A program made the position numbers and the translations under genes. Under the pieces are notes generated by a model that was not told the DNA's origin, did not search any database, and worked only from the letters and a program-made list of their open reading frames with translations. Source: Apus apus (taxonomy: Eukaryota; Chordata; Aves; Apodiformes; Apodidae). Taken from it: a DNA stretch of 64,000 nucleotides. Positions 13,401 through 26,400 of this stretch are shown here, one piece after another. The stretch is taken from the NCBI RefSeq assembly GCF_020740795.1, contig NC_067284.1, positions 100,307,440 through 100,371,439 on the forward strand. The letters run 5' to 3'. Each line of letters starts with the position of its first letter. The stretch's first letter is position 1.

Positions 13401-16400
13401 GTGACTGAAATCAGTGTAGAGACTAAGAGTTACTGGTGATGACAGATGAGTAAAAAACACTTGGGGAAAAAAATGCAGTCACATAAGCCTTGCCTGGGGG
13501 ACTAGGAGTCCAGGAATAAAAGTATAAAAAGGACTAAATCCAAGTAAATCTGGTAAAAGTTCTGCCTGGCTAAAGATAAATAATTTGGCATAGGGAAGTA
13601 AAAATTAGAGGACAAAGAATATTGCATGTGAAAAGTCAGACATCAATGTCTTAGAGGGAATAGCTGTAGGCTGGGTGTCACTGAGTAGCTGCCCCTCAAC
13701 CCCACACAGAATTAGACTCTTTGCTAAGGGGTCTTGGAAGCTTTCTTGTTGAGAAGGCCAAGAGCCACATTAGGGCCCTGAAAGTACACAGGCTAAAATG
13801 AGTGCAGTGCCACATGGCCCTTCTCCAGCTCACTTTGAAGGAAGTAGCTCCTCAAAGAGCACGTAGACATCATGAGACATAATATCCCACTATCTGCCTG
13901 ATGTTTAAAGCATAGCCTTTGCTGTGACCATGCTGGAGTCCCCATGTCAGACCCCTTCCCAGAGGTCAGGCAAAGGGAGGGGAGTTCACTCTTGGAAGCA
14001 TTATTATTACAGAATCTAGATGAAGTGATTAGCTCTGTTGCCGTGTTGAATGATTATTTCATTGTGGCATTGTCACAGTCCTTCCTGACAATAAGCTGCA
14101 TGCTTAAAATAAGTAAGTATTTCATCTGGCCAGAAGGTGACTGTCACATTTCAATGTGAAACTACAAAGACCTTGAGGGGCACAAGTAATGCCCAGAAAG
14201 TAACATATTGTGCTCACAGATGTTGCATTTTAAATGCTTTTATTTGCCAAATATTTGCCACTAAGGCTGAGATGAAGGTCTCTGCTATGTGGCACACAGG
14301 AGATAGAAGAGGCAACAGCTGCTAAACTCTTCGTAACACCTTAATACCTTTCAGATGTTGTGTGGAAAATCAAAGGGCAAAACAAAGCATCTCCTGGAGT
14401 TCACCCACAAAACCCCGACACAAAGACGCAATTACAGCTTTTTGTTAGTCTGAAAATTCCCTAATAGGGGGAATACTGAGCGCTGTAGGTTTGATGAGTA
14501 AGCTTGTTCAACTGTTAAAGTAACTACTTTTTCCATGCTTGTGACGTTCATCAGGATTTTTCCTTTAAGGTCAGTTCAGAAATATTGTCTGCATTGTTTA
14601 TTCATGTCAGTGTCACAGTTATGACAGGTTTATGTTGCACTGCACTCTTGTCCAAAGAAAACTGTGGGAATGCCTGGTTCTGGAAGCAAACAGAAATGTT
14701 GCAGGGGGAGGGACAACCACTGGGACATAATACAGGCCTCTCAAACTCCTCTTCTAGCACATCTGGCTCTCCTAAAATAGCAAAGACAGGAGTCAATTAC
14801 AGTGATATGTTGTATTTCAGTGCCTGAGTTTAGCAAATGTTTTCGCTGAGTGTAGCATTGGCAGTGACTTTGAACTACAATAATTCCAGGGGGTTGTGTT
14901 TGAAAGATACACTCGAGATTTGTGTATAGTGCAATAAGAATAGGCATTTTGCCTTGTTACCTGCCAAATGGAAGTAGGACCCCCTTGCAAATGTACCAGC
15001 ATCTTAGGTTTGGCATAACTTACAGGATAACGACTGCCCATTTTTAGTCTCTGAATACTAAGTTCAATTAAGTTACAGAAGGATAGGATTGGTTCTCGGG
15101 GTCGCACAAGCAATACCAAGACTCTCTGTAGCAATACGGTCTTTGGTTTACACAACTGTTACAGCAGTTGCTGGACTGTACAACTTTGAGATTAGCATAT
15201 TTATATCTTATGGTGCCTAAAGGCAAGAGCATTCCATTTCTCCTTGAAAAGACCCTTCTTGAGGTACTTCTGGGGTACCTATCTTATCTCAATGAGTAAC
15301 CACATAACTGATTCATGTCTCTCATAAAATTCAGAGCACTTCTTCTCAGCTTCTCCTTAGACCAAAGACAGGAATATATTTTCAGACATGAGGAAGGGTT
15401 TTGCACCTGTACCAGTTGACCTGTTTAAAGATATATCTTCCCCTTACAAACTTTCTTGCTAATACCAAATAAGGCAGATCATTACTGTGAGACCACACAC
15501 AGCCACTGTTTTCAGAGAGAAAATTCCCAAAGAAACATAATCATCTTATAAATGGGAGAAAAGGTAAAGCTTAAACAAAGCACAAACAAACCTTTAAAAG
15601 GAAGTGAGAACAAAATCTTCTGTTCAAGCCTCAGCCACTATTGAATGGGGAACGACATGGTGGCATGCTGGTACCTTCTCTACATACTCCTTACTGTCAT
15701 CTCTGTGCGATGACTGCAGATCTGAAAGCAAAGGCAAGGTTCAGAGCAGGCACACATAAGTGGAATGAGAAAATGCAGCCTCAAAAACACCTGGTTTGCA
15801 TGACAGTAGCAGTAATTAGTGGCCAGTTTTGTAAGAAGGTGGACCTGAACAGGACAGTCTGGCATTCAAGCCAAACCCTCTCCAGCAATGAGCTAATACA
15901 GCTGAACTCAATCTCAAAAGCAACTTTTTCTTCCCCCCACCACGCCCAGGTCATGCTTGCTCTGGAGGATGGGAATTCCTCTCTTATTCCCAGCCTGGAA
16001 GAGTCACCGTGCTTTTGCAAATGTGGAGGTGAGGACCTGCCTACCAGGTTCCAAGCAGAGCAGCCCTTGGCGACCCCCAGTTGTGCTGGTTGGCGCTGGT
16101 GCCCTGGGCCGGGTTGCCCTGCCCCACGGCAGCTGCAGCACTGTGCACCTCCATGCTCAACACGTCCCCTCTGCAGCAGCAGTGACAGTCCCACTTCCCA
16201 GAGACCTCGTGGTGCCCTGCAGCAGGAGGCAGAGCCCGTGCCATGAGGAGCATTTGCTTTCTGAAATCCTCATAAGGTAGTAGTGCTTTAAAACGGGATA
16301 GCAATACAGAAGTGGAGTGTTTATATAAAACACTAGCACGGCAGCTGTTGCTAGTAGCAACAATATGGCAATCACCAGCTAATATGGAGATGTTTGTTTC

Positions 16401-19400
16401 AAATTTATCATCTTGATTTTGATTGGTGGCCAAAACTTTGCAGAAGAACATTTTATTTTGCTGTGTGTGGATGTACATGCACAAGGACAGGGCACAACAG
16501 CAAATAACTCTCCCAAAGTAGGGGGTCAAATGTGCTCAGGGGAGTTTTAACTGTAGCCTGGAAAATTGTGCTTGGAAATATTTCCTTTGCCTGATGCTGC
16601 TTTTGCCTGGAGGATGGAGTCAAGGTGTGTGGCCATAAATGTTCCCATTGATGGTTAATTCACTGGTGATGAGGACCTGGTTACTAGCATTTGTACTTAT
16701 TACTTAGGAAGCAGGTACAACACAGGAATGACAAACTCACAAGGCCATCACTATGATTAAGAGTTTGGGGATATTCTCATCACTGGAGGAGGCCAGCTGG
16801 AGGTGAACAATGGGGCAATTCCAACTACTTCTGGTTGCTCCTCCTGGGTGGTTATGGTGACATCTGTGTTCACGCCTGGAGCAGCTCCTGCTCTACCACA
16901 GTTGTAAGGTCTGCCACTCCTGAGTCTGGCTTTATTTGCCAGTTTCTGTATAAACAGGACACATAGACAATGAAAGAGAAAATTGCACTTGCGTCAAGTT
17001 TTCTTGGTCTTATTGTGGGCTGGCTCCTGGGCTGTTGGCAGTGTGCAGATCATCTTTCGTATGAAAGTGTGATGATTTATGCCTGAAAATTACATGCAAG
17101 TTAGAATTAAATGTGAAATCCAAGTTCTCTCTGGTTTCCACTGATTCTCATTTTGAGATCTGAGATTGTTTTGATGCTGAAATTCAAAGCTAAACACAAG
17201 GTGGAGAAGCAGAAGCCTACATCAACAAAACAAAACAAAAACAACAACAAAAAACCAACAACAACAAAACCCAGCCATTTGTATTAATCCTGAAAAGTGA
17301 AATTAAGATTTGCACCTCTCTGGACTCAGTAAGAAATATAATCTGTCCCTGAGAGCAAATGAACTTGAGAGAAAAGCACCACCTCGGTTTCTGATTTCCT
17401 AATGGACAACATAAACAAGCAAAGTAAGTGAGAAACCTGGAGTAACAAAAAAAGTGAGTAGCACATTACTTTTCAATACCTTCAACCAGAAATCTTGAAA
17501 ATAATGGAATTCAGACTTAATTACACACATTCTTTATTATTCTCTATTATCTTGTTGTTTAGTGTAAGCAAGAAAAGTTTTAGATCTGCATCCACTCAGC
17601 CAGAAATGATGAGCAACTTCAGTTTACTGATTCCTTCATGCTGCCAACCTTGGGAAGCCCAAGGAATGAGTGATTCCCAAAGCACTGCTGAGATACAAAA
17701 GCAAGCTGAGTCCCCCAGCACAGACCCTTTGGAAATGTGGCCCACCTATGCCCACCCTCCACAGCTAAAAAACCACCCATTGGAATCAGTCACCTGATGG
17801 CTGGTAGCAAACTTCAGAGCTGCCAACTTAGTTTTGTGGGAGGCACCTGTGAAAGAACAAACAAACCATCCTGCAAAGCATATGCAACCAAAAGGGTGTC
17901 ACGGGAAGGGCACAGAATACACCTTGGGCTGTGCTTGCAGTATCATCTTTGGTTTGTAACTTTTTCCTATGCAATAATAAGCCAGTGTGTAGAGGGGTGA
18001 TGCAATCTAACCCACATTGCAGTCTAATCTTGATGTCTGTTGAAGGATAGAAACCAGCTGAACAGAGCTGGGAAAAAACTGACAGTGGGTTTTACTTTCC
18101 AACAGCAGGGTTAACATGAACCCAGGTCTCACCTGACTGAAAGGTGCAGGAGTTCAGCACCAGCTGGGTTGATGGATCTTGTTCTGAACAGTTATATGTA
18201 AGAAGTTGGAACTGGCCTGATGAAAACTCAGACCACCCTCTTTTCTGTGATCAAACCCTGAACCTCTGCAATCCACAAGACAGTCTTGAGAGCCATGGCA
18301 AATTAGAGCTGCTTTTAGAACACTTGTAGAAATATGACTTGTTCTCAGCAACACTCGTGCCGCCCTGTTCTTTGGTTTGTGGACAGATTGTGCTGAGCTT
18401 TCCTTTACAAAAACAAAACAAAATCGACAACAAACAAAAAAAACTCCGACTCACCAACTCTGAATTTGGCATAGTTGCTTTCCTTATTTTGGTAAATGTT
18501 CCTTTTGTCCCCTGGGAAACCACAGTTGTGCCAGGGAAGACAAAACTGGAACACAACCCCTTTTCAGCATGGAAAGGCTCTGATGAAGGCTCTTTCTGCT
18601 GTATATGGGCTTGGAAGAGTTGCTGCTCCAGGCACGTCCCGCTGTTCCCTTCTCACAGCTTGGCTCCTGCTGCATCCCTGCTGGTACGACAATAGGGTGA
18701 AGGCAGGTTTCAAGATTCATTCACACACACTCTCATTTCTAAGAGCCATCGCATCAAGCATTTGTGAAAGTAGTAGAAATAAACAAAAGTGAGCTGTGGC
18801 TGGGATTTTCCCATTTGTGGTTTGATAAGGAGAGAAGAAAACAGAGGCTTTTCTGCCACAGCAGATTTGTTCTTTTGTTTTTTGTTTACTATCACATTAC
18901 TTCCTCCCCAAAGCTGATGCTGCTCCTTCATTGCTGTGGTCAGGAGTCCTTCACTAAGGCACAATGTAAGAGGAAATAGGGGGAAAGAGGAGAAAAAAAA
19001 CTAGCTTGACTAGCCACGGAAGGAGGAAAATCACCATTTGTTCTGTGTTGGCAGCAAGCACTATATAAACCCTCTCTCCAAAAATTGACTGGACAAAGTG
19101 CTTTGAAGTGGACCACAAAAATCAGCCGTGCCCTGGGAGAGAGGTAGAGGGGCTGCCTGGGTCCAGGTGGAAACAGAGATGTCAATCTGTTGTCCTGGCT
19201 TCTACAAGGAAAATGTTTCACACCTCTCCAGTCTGGAGAGACCTGGATCTACCCAGGGTTAGCTGCTCTGCAAGACCTTCAGTTTGCTTCAGATCTTATA
19301 CCACGATGCATCAGAGCAATGTGCTTGTTGTACCACAGTGGTTGCCTTAGGGTGAGAAGAATAGGTGGCAGATGGCTTGGGCACACCTGGAGCTGTTTGC

Positions 19401-21100
19401 AGGTGATTTGTTTCTCTCAGGCCATCCCTGAGTAAGTGAATGCACCCTCCTTCAAAATATGGGGACATTTACCCAAAGGTCAGGGAATGAGACAGGGGAT
19501 GGACTTACAAGGGTTTTGAAGGACTGGCCTGTGTACAAGCTCTTCCCCTCCTGTCCATCAGATTGCTTCCCTCAGCTCTGCTGAAGTACTTTGCATTCCC
19601 TGGAGGTAAAGCAGGAGCAGGAGCAGGGACGGGCCACAGCAAAGGCTCTGAGTCTGCAAAGCAGGCCTGGGTTGTAGAGGGTGAATTGATCTCTTCGGGG
19701 AGAGAAGAATTTCATTTAAGGGACTTTCATTTGTAAACATTAAATTTGACAGGCCTTTTCTGTTAACATTCCATGTGGAGATCAGCTTTGGGAACTACAT
19801 TTATGTTATCCTTCACACACTGGTGGAGGAAGCTGTGAAGCTGCTCTGGCTGGTAGGTGTGAGGGCAACTCGCTATGTGCAGGTCTCCCTGTCTTGCTCC
19901 ACCTGGCACAGCAGCTCCTCTGACCTCAGGACCCTGCATGAAGCTCTGTGGTGCTTGACAGGAGCTCTCACATGCTCATTGTCTACTGCCTTTCCACAAA
20001 TACAGACAAGCTTTGTACTCTGCAGCCATACAGTTACTCCAACAAGCCATAGCTTTATTAGAGTGCCTGCTATTAAATGGGGCATATTGTTCATAATGAA
20101 ATAAGCTCTTTGAAATAAATTTTGGCAAAAATTAATTGTGATCCACACCATACAAGAGCTATAAAAAAATGAATGCTATCACAAGGGTAAAAAAAAAAAG
20201 AAACAAACCCCAATTGTTTTCCACATGGGCAGGAAGGCCTGTGCACACACCTTTCACATACAATGGCCATTATATTCCCACAGCTGTTAATAGATGGGAA
20301 CTAATTAGATAGAGATACAGCATGTGTGCTAACAGACAGTCAATATGCCACCCATTACTGTATCTTTTCCTCCTGGGAAACTCAAAGCATTATACCCAGT
20401 GTACAGCTGTGCCCTATTTGTAATCTAAGCTTCTGGCTCAGCTAATCACCATACATTAAGCCCCTGTTTTCTTCACAAGTCACACATTTTCCAGATCAAA
20501 CCCCATATCTTAATCATGCAACAGACTGAGCTCAGAAATACGTCTGCATGTAGTGCTGGAAGTCAGGGCAAGGCAGAACTGAATTGCATAGGTCCCCTAA
20601 GCCTGTGAGATGCTTAGCAGGCAGATACTTTTAGAAACATATTTAACAGACATACTGAAAAATAGATGCCCTTTGTCCCAGAAATCCTGCTGGGACCATC
20701 AGCAGGGGTGCTGCAGCTGCCAAGGAGCCTCTTCAGAAATTTTCTGGAGAACGAGATGCAGGATGATAATATTTCTGCAAGAACATAGGTGGACCCAAGG
20801 AATTTAGTAAAGAAATGACAGATATCATGGGAATCATAATTAACAGAAAATCAGCTACAGCAGTGAGTAAAAGACCGGTGATAAAAGAACTGGGCTGAGA
20901 GTAATTGATGGAGATTCCTATAAGTTTTGGCTCTAAACAAGTCTACAGACCAGTGTTTCTAGAGGAGCACGGAAATTATGGGCCTCGGGAGAACTTGAAA
21001 ATCATCTACAGCATCTTCCCCTGCAAAAGCAGGGCAGCTCTCCTGCCCTTCTGGACGTATCTCTGTCTAACCAAATGTGTATTTTCTACCTTGGATTTCA
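7422..21100. other. Intergenic sequence, no gene recognised
   Basis: No exon, RNA gene or full transposon is recognisable in this 13.7-kb block. It contains a poly-T run near 12,163-12,177, an A/C-rich low-complexity tract at about 17,227-17,272, another at about 18,410-18,440 and a poly-A run near 20,189. A slightly GC-richer patch at 15,950-16,250 gives overlapping ORFs on both strands, the longest being 201 codons on the + strand at 15,641-16,246. These match no family I know. Regulatory DNA for TAGAP could lie here, but nothing in the sequence proves it. Confidence 0.55.
17227..17272. repeat. A-rich (AAAAC)/(AAC) low-complexity tract
   Basis: About 45 bases consist almost only of A and C in AAAAC and AAC units. 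It is an ordinary low-complexity tract, with no attached transposon body recognised. Confidence 0.75.
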
Positions 21101-21580
21101 AAGAATCCTAGAATGGTTTGGGTTGGAAGGGACCTTAGAGATCATCTAGTTCCCAACCCCCCTGCATGGGCAGAGACACCTCCCACCAGACCAGGCTGTG
21201 CAAAGCCCCATCCAACCTGCCCTTGAACAACTCCAGGGAGGGGACATCCACAACATCCCTGGACATCCTGTTTCAGTGTCTCACCACCTTCACACTAAAG
21301 ATTTTTCTTCCTAATGTGTAACCTAAATTTCCCCTCTTCCAGTTTTAATCCATTACCCCTTGTCATATTGCTACAAGCCCTTGTAAGAAGTCCCTCCCCA
21401 GCTTTCCTGTAGCCCCTTCAGGTACTGGAAGGCTGCTATAAGGTCTCCCTGGAGCCTTTTCTTCTCCAGGATTAACAGCCCCAACTCAGCCTGTCTTCAT
21501 AGGAGAGGTGCCCCAGCCCTCTAATCATCTTTGTTGCCCTCCTCTTGACTTGCTTCAACAGCTCCATATCCTTCCTCTGT
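21101..21580 (-). mobile_element. CR1 LINE 3' fragment, antisense
   Basis: Read on the minus strand, this is the 3' part of a CR1 element. Near its 3' end (low coordinates) it has the conserved complement of 'ggttggaagggaccttagag' followed by 'catctagttcc', and it extends through the end of the CR1 ORF2 region to about 21,580 (complement of GAGCTGTTGAAGCAAGTC). The reading frame is decayed by stops and indels. It lies 1.2 kb upstream of the TAGAP promoter. Confidence 0.92.
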
Positions 21581-22650
21581 TGGGAAGACTCTTCCTTCCA
21601 GACTTGGGCTGAGACCACCTGTCTCATTTCCATGACAGCCTGGGGTCAGTACTAACCAGGCCAGGTCTGATGTGGTTAAGCAAACAGGTTTTAGGGTGAA
21701 TTCAACAGTGGATATAGCCGTAATGTGCATCTGCAAAGAGCTGTGCTACGACACAGCCTTGTCCCCTGCAAATGTGAAACAGTATCCGCTGGGGAAAGTG
21801 GCAGAGCGACCATGCTTTACAGGCGTGTTTTCCACCAAAATCCATCACTGAAATATCCCAACCCTTTGACTCCCAGCCTTAGGCCCTCTTTTTCACTAGA
21901 TCATAAGACTAGTATCCAGGATACCAGCTTGTAATTTGCCTCTGTCAATGAATCAGTAGAATCAATATCATGCATTTAACATCAAACATGGATGACTTAT
22001 CATAATGTCCTGGTAGAACAAGTACTGTTGTTGCTGTGTCTCTGATGTGCCCAGGTTGGATGGGAGTCAGCACAGACCCTGAAGAGGTACAGGGAGAGCA
22101 GAAGTAGATTTTTCCTGAATTTTTTTATCTCTTCATTTGAATTAAAGTTTACTACTTGGAGACATAATTCTTACCAGGAGATGTTTTAAGCAAGGCTTTA
22201 TATTACACATTGTCATACGTTACAAAATTATTACATAACACTGCTTCTTCTGTAGAAGTCGAATGCTTAGATTCTCACGAAGTAGTTGGCACCAGCAAAG
22301 TGTGTCTACATCTGCTTGAAGACAGTAAACTGTTGCCATTAGTTTTTAAAAAAATATACAAAAACATTTCCCTGAATCTTGGCTATTCCACTCCATCATC
22401 TTTTAACTATTCTAAGTGTAACTTGATCTGGTGGTGCATCTTTAAACTGCAAAGTCTAAGGTCTCTGAGCACTCAAAGGGCAGTCTGTACGCACTGCCCT
22501 TTAAGGGTAAGAAGAATCTGCCTACACTGCAGCCCCCTCTCCACATCACTCCTCACACTGGTGATGCTAGATGGAACCTTTACCTGGCAAGTGTCTCATC
22601 TTTTCCGTACATAACAGCTACAAGGGCTTTCTGGTAAGGAAAAAAAAAAC
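21581..22650. other. Upstream flank of TAGAP, no gene recognised
   Basis: About 1 kb separates the antisense CR1 from the TAGAP promoter. I see no exon or repeat. A 134-codon ORF (22,210-22,614, +) matches nothing I know and is probably fortuitous. Confidence 0.5.
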
Positions 22651-22670
22651 AACGTAGCTCCTCTAAAAGG

Positions 22671-22680
22671 AAAGAGGAAG
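22671..22680 (+). promoter_or_regulatory. TAGAP: PU.1/ETS-like site upstream of TAGAP
   Basis: AAAGAGGAAG matches the purine-rich core bound by PU.1 (SPI1), about 80-95 bases upstream of the TATA box. A second ETS core on the opposite strand (ACAGGAAG) sits at 22,722-22,729. TAGAP is expressed mainly in lymphoid and myeloid cells, so ETS sites would fit. The motif match is seen; binding is inferred. Confidence 0.45.
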
Positions 22681-22757
22681 CCAGAATTTTCATAGTGTCT
22701 TAGTCCTGCCCCATGATGCTTCTTCCTGTCTCTGAATTTCCACCTGCCCCTGCTGCG

Positions 22758-22765
22758 TATATAAG
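22758..22765 (+). promoter_or_regulatory. TAGAP: TATA box of TAGAP
   Basis: TATATAAG lies about 140 bases upstream of a good splice donor (GG|GTAAGT, exon ending at 22,902), placing the expected transcription start near 22,788-22,795. An E-box-like CACGTG follows at about 22,772. A TATA box outside a CpG island fits a tissue-restricted, inducible gene. Confidence 0.6.
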
Positions 22766-22787
22766 GCAGCACACGTGGGGTAGAACT

Positions 22788-22902
22788 GTTTAGTCGCCTG
22801 CTGCCGTCCAAAGGATTAGTAGCAGTGGAAAGTGATGCTGTTTCTCCTTTCCTCTGCAGTTCACGGGAGGTGAAAGAGCTCTGGCTGGATTCACTCCTTG
22901 GG
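22788..22902 (+). other. TAGAP: TAGAP exon 1, non-coding (predicted)
   Basis: This predicted 5'-UTR exon begins about 25-30 bases after the TATA box and ends at the donor GTAAGT (22,903). The frame continuous with the coding exons contains a TGA and no ATG. The only nearby ATG (22,833) opens a short uORF that stops within the exon. Human TAGAP also has a non-coding first exon. The 5' end is inferred from the TATA position. Confidence 0.6.
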
Positions 22903-23406
22903 TAAGTACTGCCCGGGATTAAATCTGTTACGCTGCTGTTGAAGCCGGCAGGGAGCTCCAGGTGCAGCTGTGCAGAGATGTACAGGAATATAGTTGGGGG
23001 AGAGGTGCTCCCACTGCTAAGTGTAGCTGGTGGGCAGAGCTGGCTGTCTCACTTAGCCTTGTGTTTGCAAATTAACAACAACCACATGCAGCTGTCACCA
23101 CTTGCTCATTTTTTGTAAAGATTAAAAATGGAAAGCTGCTTTTTTTTTTTTTTTTTTCTGTTTTAATCAAGAGACAGATAGAGCAGCAAGGCTGAGTGCC
23201 TTCCAGAGCAGGGCTTTATGATCGACTTATGTGGGATATCTTGCTGGTTCTGGATTGTGCTGAAATGCTAAACTGGCTTGCAGGGGAGAAAGACAAGAAG
23301 GGTGCAGTTTTACAAAGCTCTTTCTTTGTCTGTTCCCTCAATAAACAGGCAAGCAAAAGGATCAAAGGAAACCAGATTGTCCAGAGCTCCCCCGATCAAA
23401 CTTCTA

Positions 23407-23433
23407 ATGAAAGTGTTAAGCAGCTGTAATACT
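23407..23433 (+). CDS. TAGAP: TAGAP exon 2, coding part (9 codons, start codon)
   Basis: This part encodes MKVLSSCNT, ends in phase 0 and is followed by the donor GTGAGT. It matches the human start MKLRSSHNA in length and pattern. The 5' boundary of the exon is uncertain; an acceptor after the poly-T tract at 23,140-23,157 (for example AG at 23,176-23,177) is plausible. The Kozak context is poor (C at -3, A at +4). Confidence 0.8.
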
Positions 23434-26400
23434 GTGAGTGTCTTTATTGCTTCAGCTCTGTCAACAGAGTGACTTTGAAAAGCTCTGATTTCTAAACCGT
23501 AGCATTCAATGACTCACATAGTGTCTTTGTTTTCTTGCCTAGTCAAAGACACTAAATGCTGAGAACATGGAGAGTCTGATTGAGTGCCAGTCAGAGGTAA
23601 GCACCCACTACATTTCCCTCATTCCTTCTTGGGTTCTTATATGAGATATCTTAGCAAAGTGGGAGTGGCCCCTGTAGGAGCTGCCCAGTGCCTACCCAGG
23701 GCAGAACCCTGTGAAGGAAACTCCATGCAGCACCGTGCAAAAGGAGCTGGGCACCTCTATGAGCAGTCAGCACGTTTTCTGGGCTCCTAGGGAGCGTTGC
23801 TCAGGAATCTGGCAGGCTGCAAAGCCATCAAGCCTTCCTGGAGGAGTCTGGCAGGACACCTCCTGTGCCAGGGGAAGACACAGAAGAACAAGCTGTGTCC
23901 ATCTGGGGCTTCTCTGGATCAAAAGAGCAGCCTGAAGGGGCATGGGGTTGTGACCTGCTGGGCAGGTCAGGGGTGGCTGGCTGCATGGTTTACCACAAAC
24001 TGCTCTATCGGGCAGTGGGGCAGTGTCACTCGGGGACTGAGGCGCCTCTTCAGCAGGTGCTGGACTTGCTCTGCGTATTTGCCGGAGCCTCCCGCGGGTT
24101 TCTCAGGAGCTGCAGTGACCCGTGGGTGGCTTGTGCTGCTGGTGGCAGCTCTGTAACCCCAACACGCTTCTTGCAGGCTGATGCCAAGAAATGCCCCCCG
24201 CTGGTCCCAGCAGGTACTGAAGATGGACTTTGCCACTCAGCTGGTGAGTTTCAAAAACAAACTGAGGAACTGCCTTCTGATACAATGATTGCAGGCTGGG
24301 GTTCTGCAAAACCACACAAGACTGCCCCCTTCACCTCCCTGAGAGGACGCACAGCCCTCAGCCCCAGCCAGGACATGGCTTAAGCCATGAAGTGCACTCA
24401 CTTGCCTTTCCCTTAAGCTGAGTGGCAGAGGTGACAGTGCTGAGTGCCAGAGACCTTGTATCCTTGTTCCCTGGTCCTCCGAGCTGCGTTTCGTTGTTTT
24501 CCCTGGCAGCAATGGGAAGTAAATGTGCTCCTTTCTCACTCGAGCCTCACCACTGAGGTGTGGCCCTGCAAGCGAGCACCGAGTCATGCCAGCAGTGGTT
24601 GCACACCACCACAAACAAACCCTCTTGGCAGCAGCAGCAGCAGCACTTGCTTTCTCTCACCATGCAAAACCTCAGTACCTGTAAGCAACCCAGAAGAGAC
24701 CTTTAGCAGGACAGGGTCAGACTTGGAGCAGACCATCATATCAGACCATTTTTGAGGAGTATAAGAACCAAGCATTTTATATGACACTATAATTTTAGGT
24801 GACTTTCTCATCACTTTTAACCCCTCCCTACCAAGGGCTTGTGCTAAGCCACAAATACAGGTACTGATTTTCTCATCTGCATAAGACAACTTCATTTTGG
24901 AGTGGAAGGCAAGTCTCTTATAGAAAATCTGCAGAAGGCTACTCCTTTAGAAAGCTTTCTAGCAAAAGGATCCTTCTCTCAATCTTTCTGAAAGGGGAAA
25001 AAAGCCACCCCTCATCACAATACAACTATCATCTCCCAATTCCTAGCATGCCCTTCTCCTCAAGATGCAGATGCAAACAAAACCCATGCTAAGAAATTTC
25101 TGACCCTGAAGCCAGTGAGGCACTACTGTGATGCTCCCATCCTCTGGAACAAGTATCACCTTCCATTGGTTGGTGGCAGTGGGCAAGCACTAGCTCTAGC
25201 AGGATCACCATAATTAGAGCTGGCTCTGAAGCTGGCAGAGCTGGAGCCATGTGTTTTCATTTCAGCCTGTGAAAGAGGCTGAAAAGCTGGAGCCCCTAGA
25301 TCCACTTGTGTCCTAAGGCTGGGGCACAGTCAGACAGCCTAGAGAAAACTCTTCTCTTTGCCAGCTGCCCAAGTGACATTTGTGCCTTAGTTATCACAGA
25401 AACCACTGCAATAGCAAAAATCTCTATAAATGCTGTTATATCTGTATATTACATGTTCCCACTCTCTAAGAAGAAACAGTGACTAGAACGTAAAAAAACC
25501 CACCCCAAAACAGGAAAGGTGGTGTCCTTAGAGGGATGGTCACAGTTTTACTGTTTAGGCAGTTGTTTCCTTAGTAACCATTTAGTTATCTTTCAGTTTC
25601 TTCTTGTTTAGTTTGAACTGTTTCAAATACATCTCTGCACTTCACACAGATGAAAGGCCACATACTGTACTCTGTTTTTTTTTTAAGTTGATTTTTTTTG
25701 CTTTCCTTTTACTTGCAGCAGATGGAAGAAAGAAAAGAAAGAAGGTGATATCACAGTCATTTACTCTGAGACGAAGCTCTACCAACGGGAATTCCCCAGG
25801 GCAGCTAGATGGAGGTGCCAAAATTGCTCTGTTTGGCCAGCCTCTGGCTATCATCTGTGGAGAAGACAACACACTGCCTCAACCAGTCCAGGTAAGCAAG
25901 CATGATGATACATTTATCATACCTCTGACTTCCAGTGGGAGACAAGATCTTGTGCTGCAGCAATGAGGAGATGAGTGATTTTGGTGTTTCCCTTCCACAC
26001 ACACTTCTGATAAGCTCAGGGCCCATCCCAGACACAGAAAGGGTCAGATCTGTGGATTTTGTCCAGCCCACCCAACTTTCACTGAAATTAACTTTGAGTG
26101 GAGACAACCCATGACCAGGAATAGGAGAAGATCTGCTTCTGTATTTCCCAAAAAAAAGTGTTCAGCTACGGACTGACACCAACAAATACCTAAACACTAT
26201 CTTCCAGATAAAAACAGTCTTGTGACAGTTCTCCCACTCTGTTGGCTTTTCTAATAGTCAAGTTTTTGTCTGTTCTGAGCAATATTTGCCTGGCTTGAGA
26301 AGGAAGGGATTTGAATCAAGACTTAAGCCACCCCTCGTTTCCTTCTGGATGGCAGTAGAGATGACTCCACTGAAGTTATCCAGTCTGCAGTCACCAGTCC

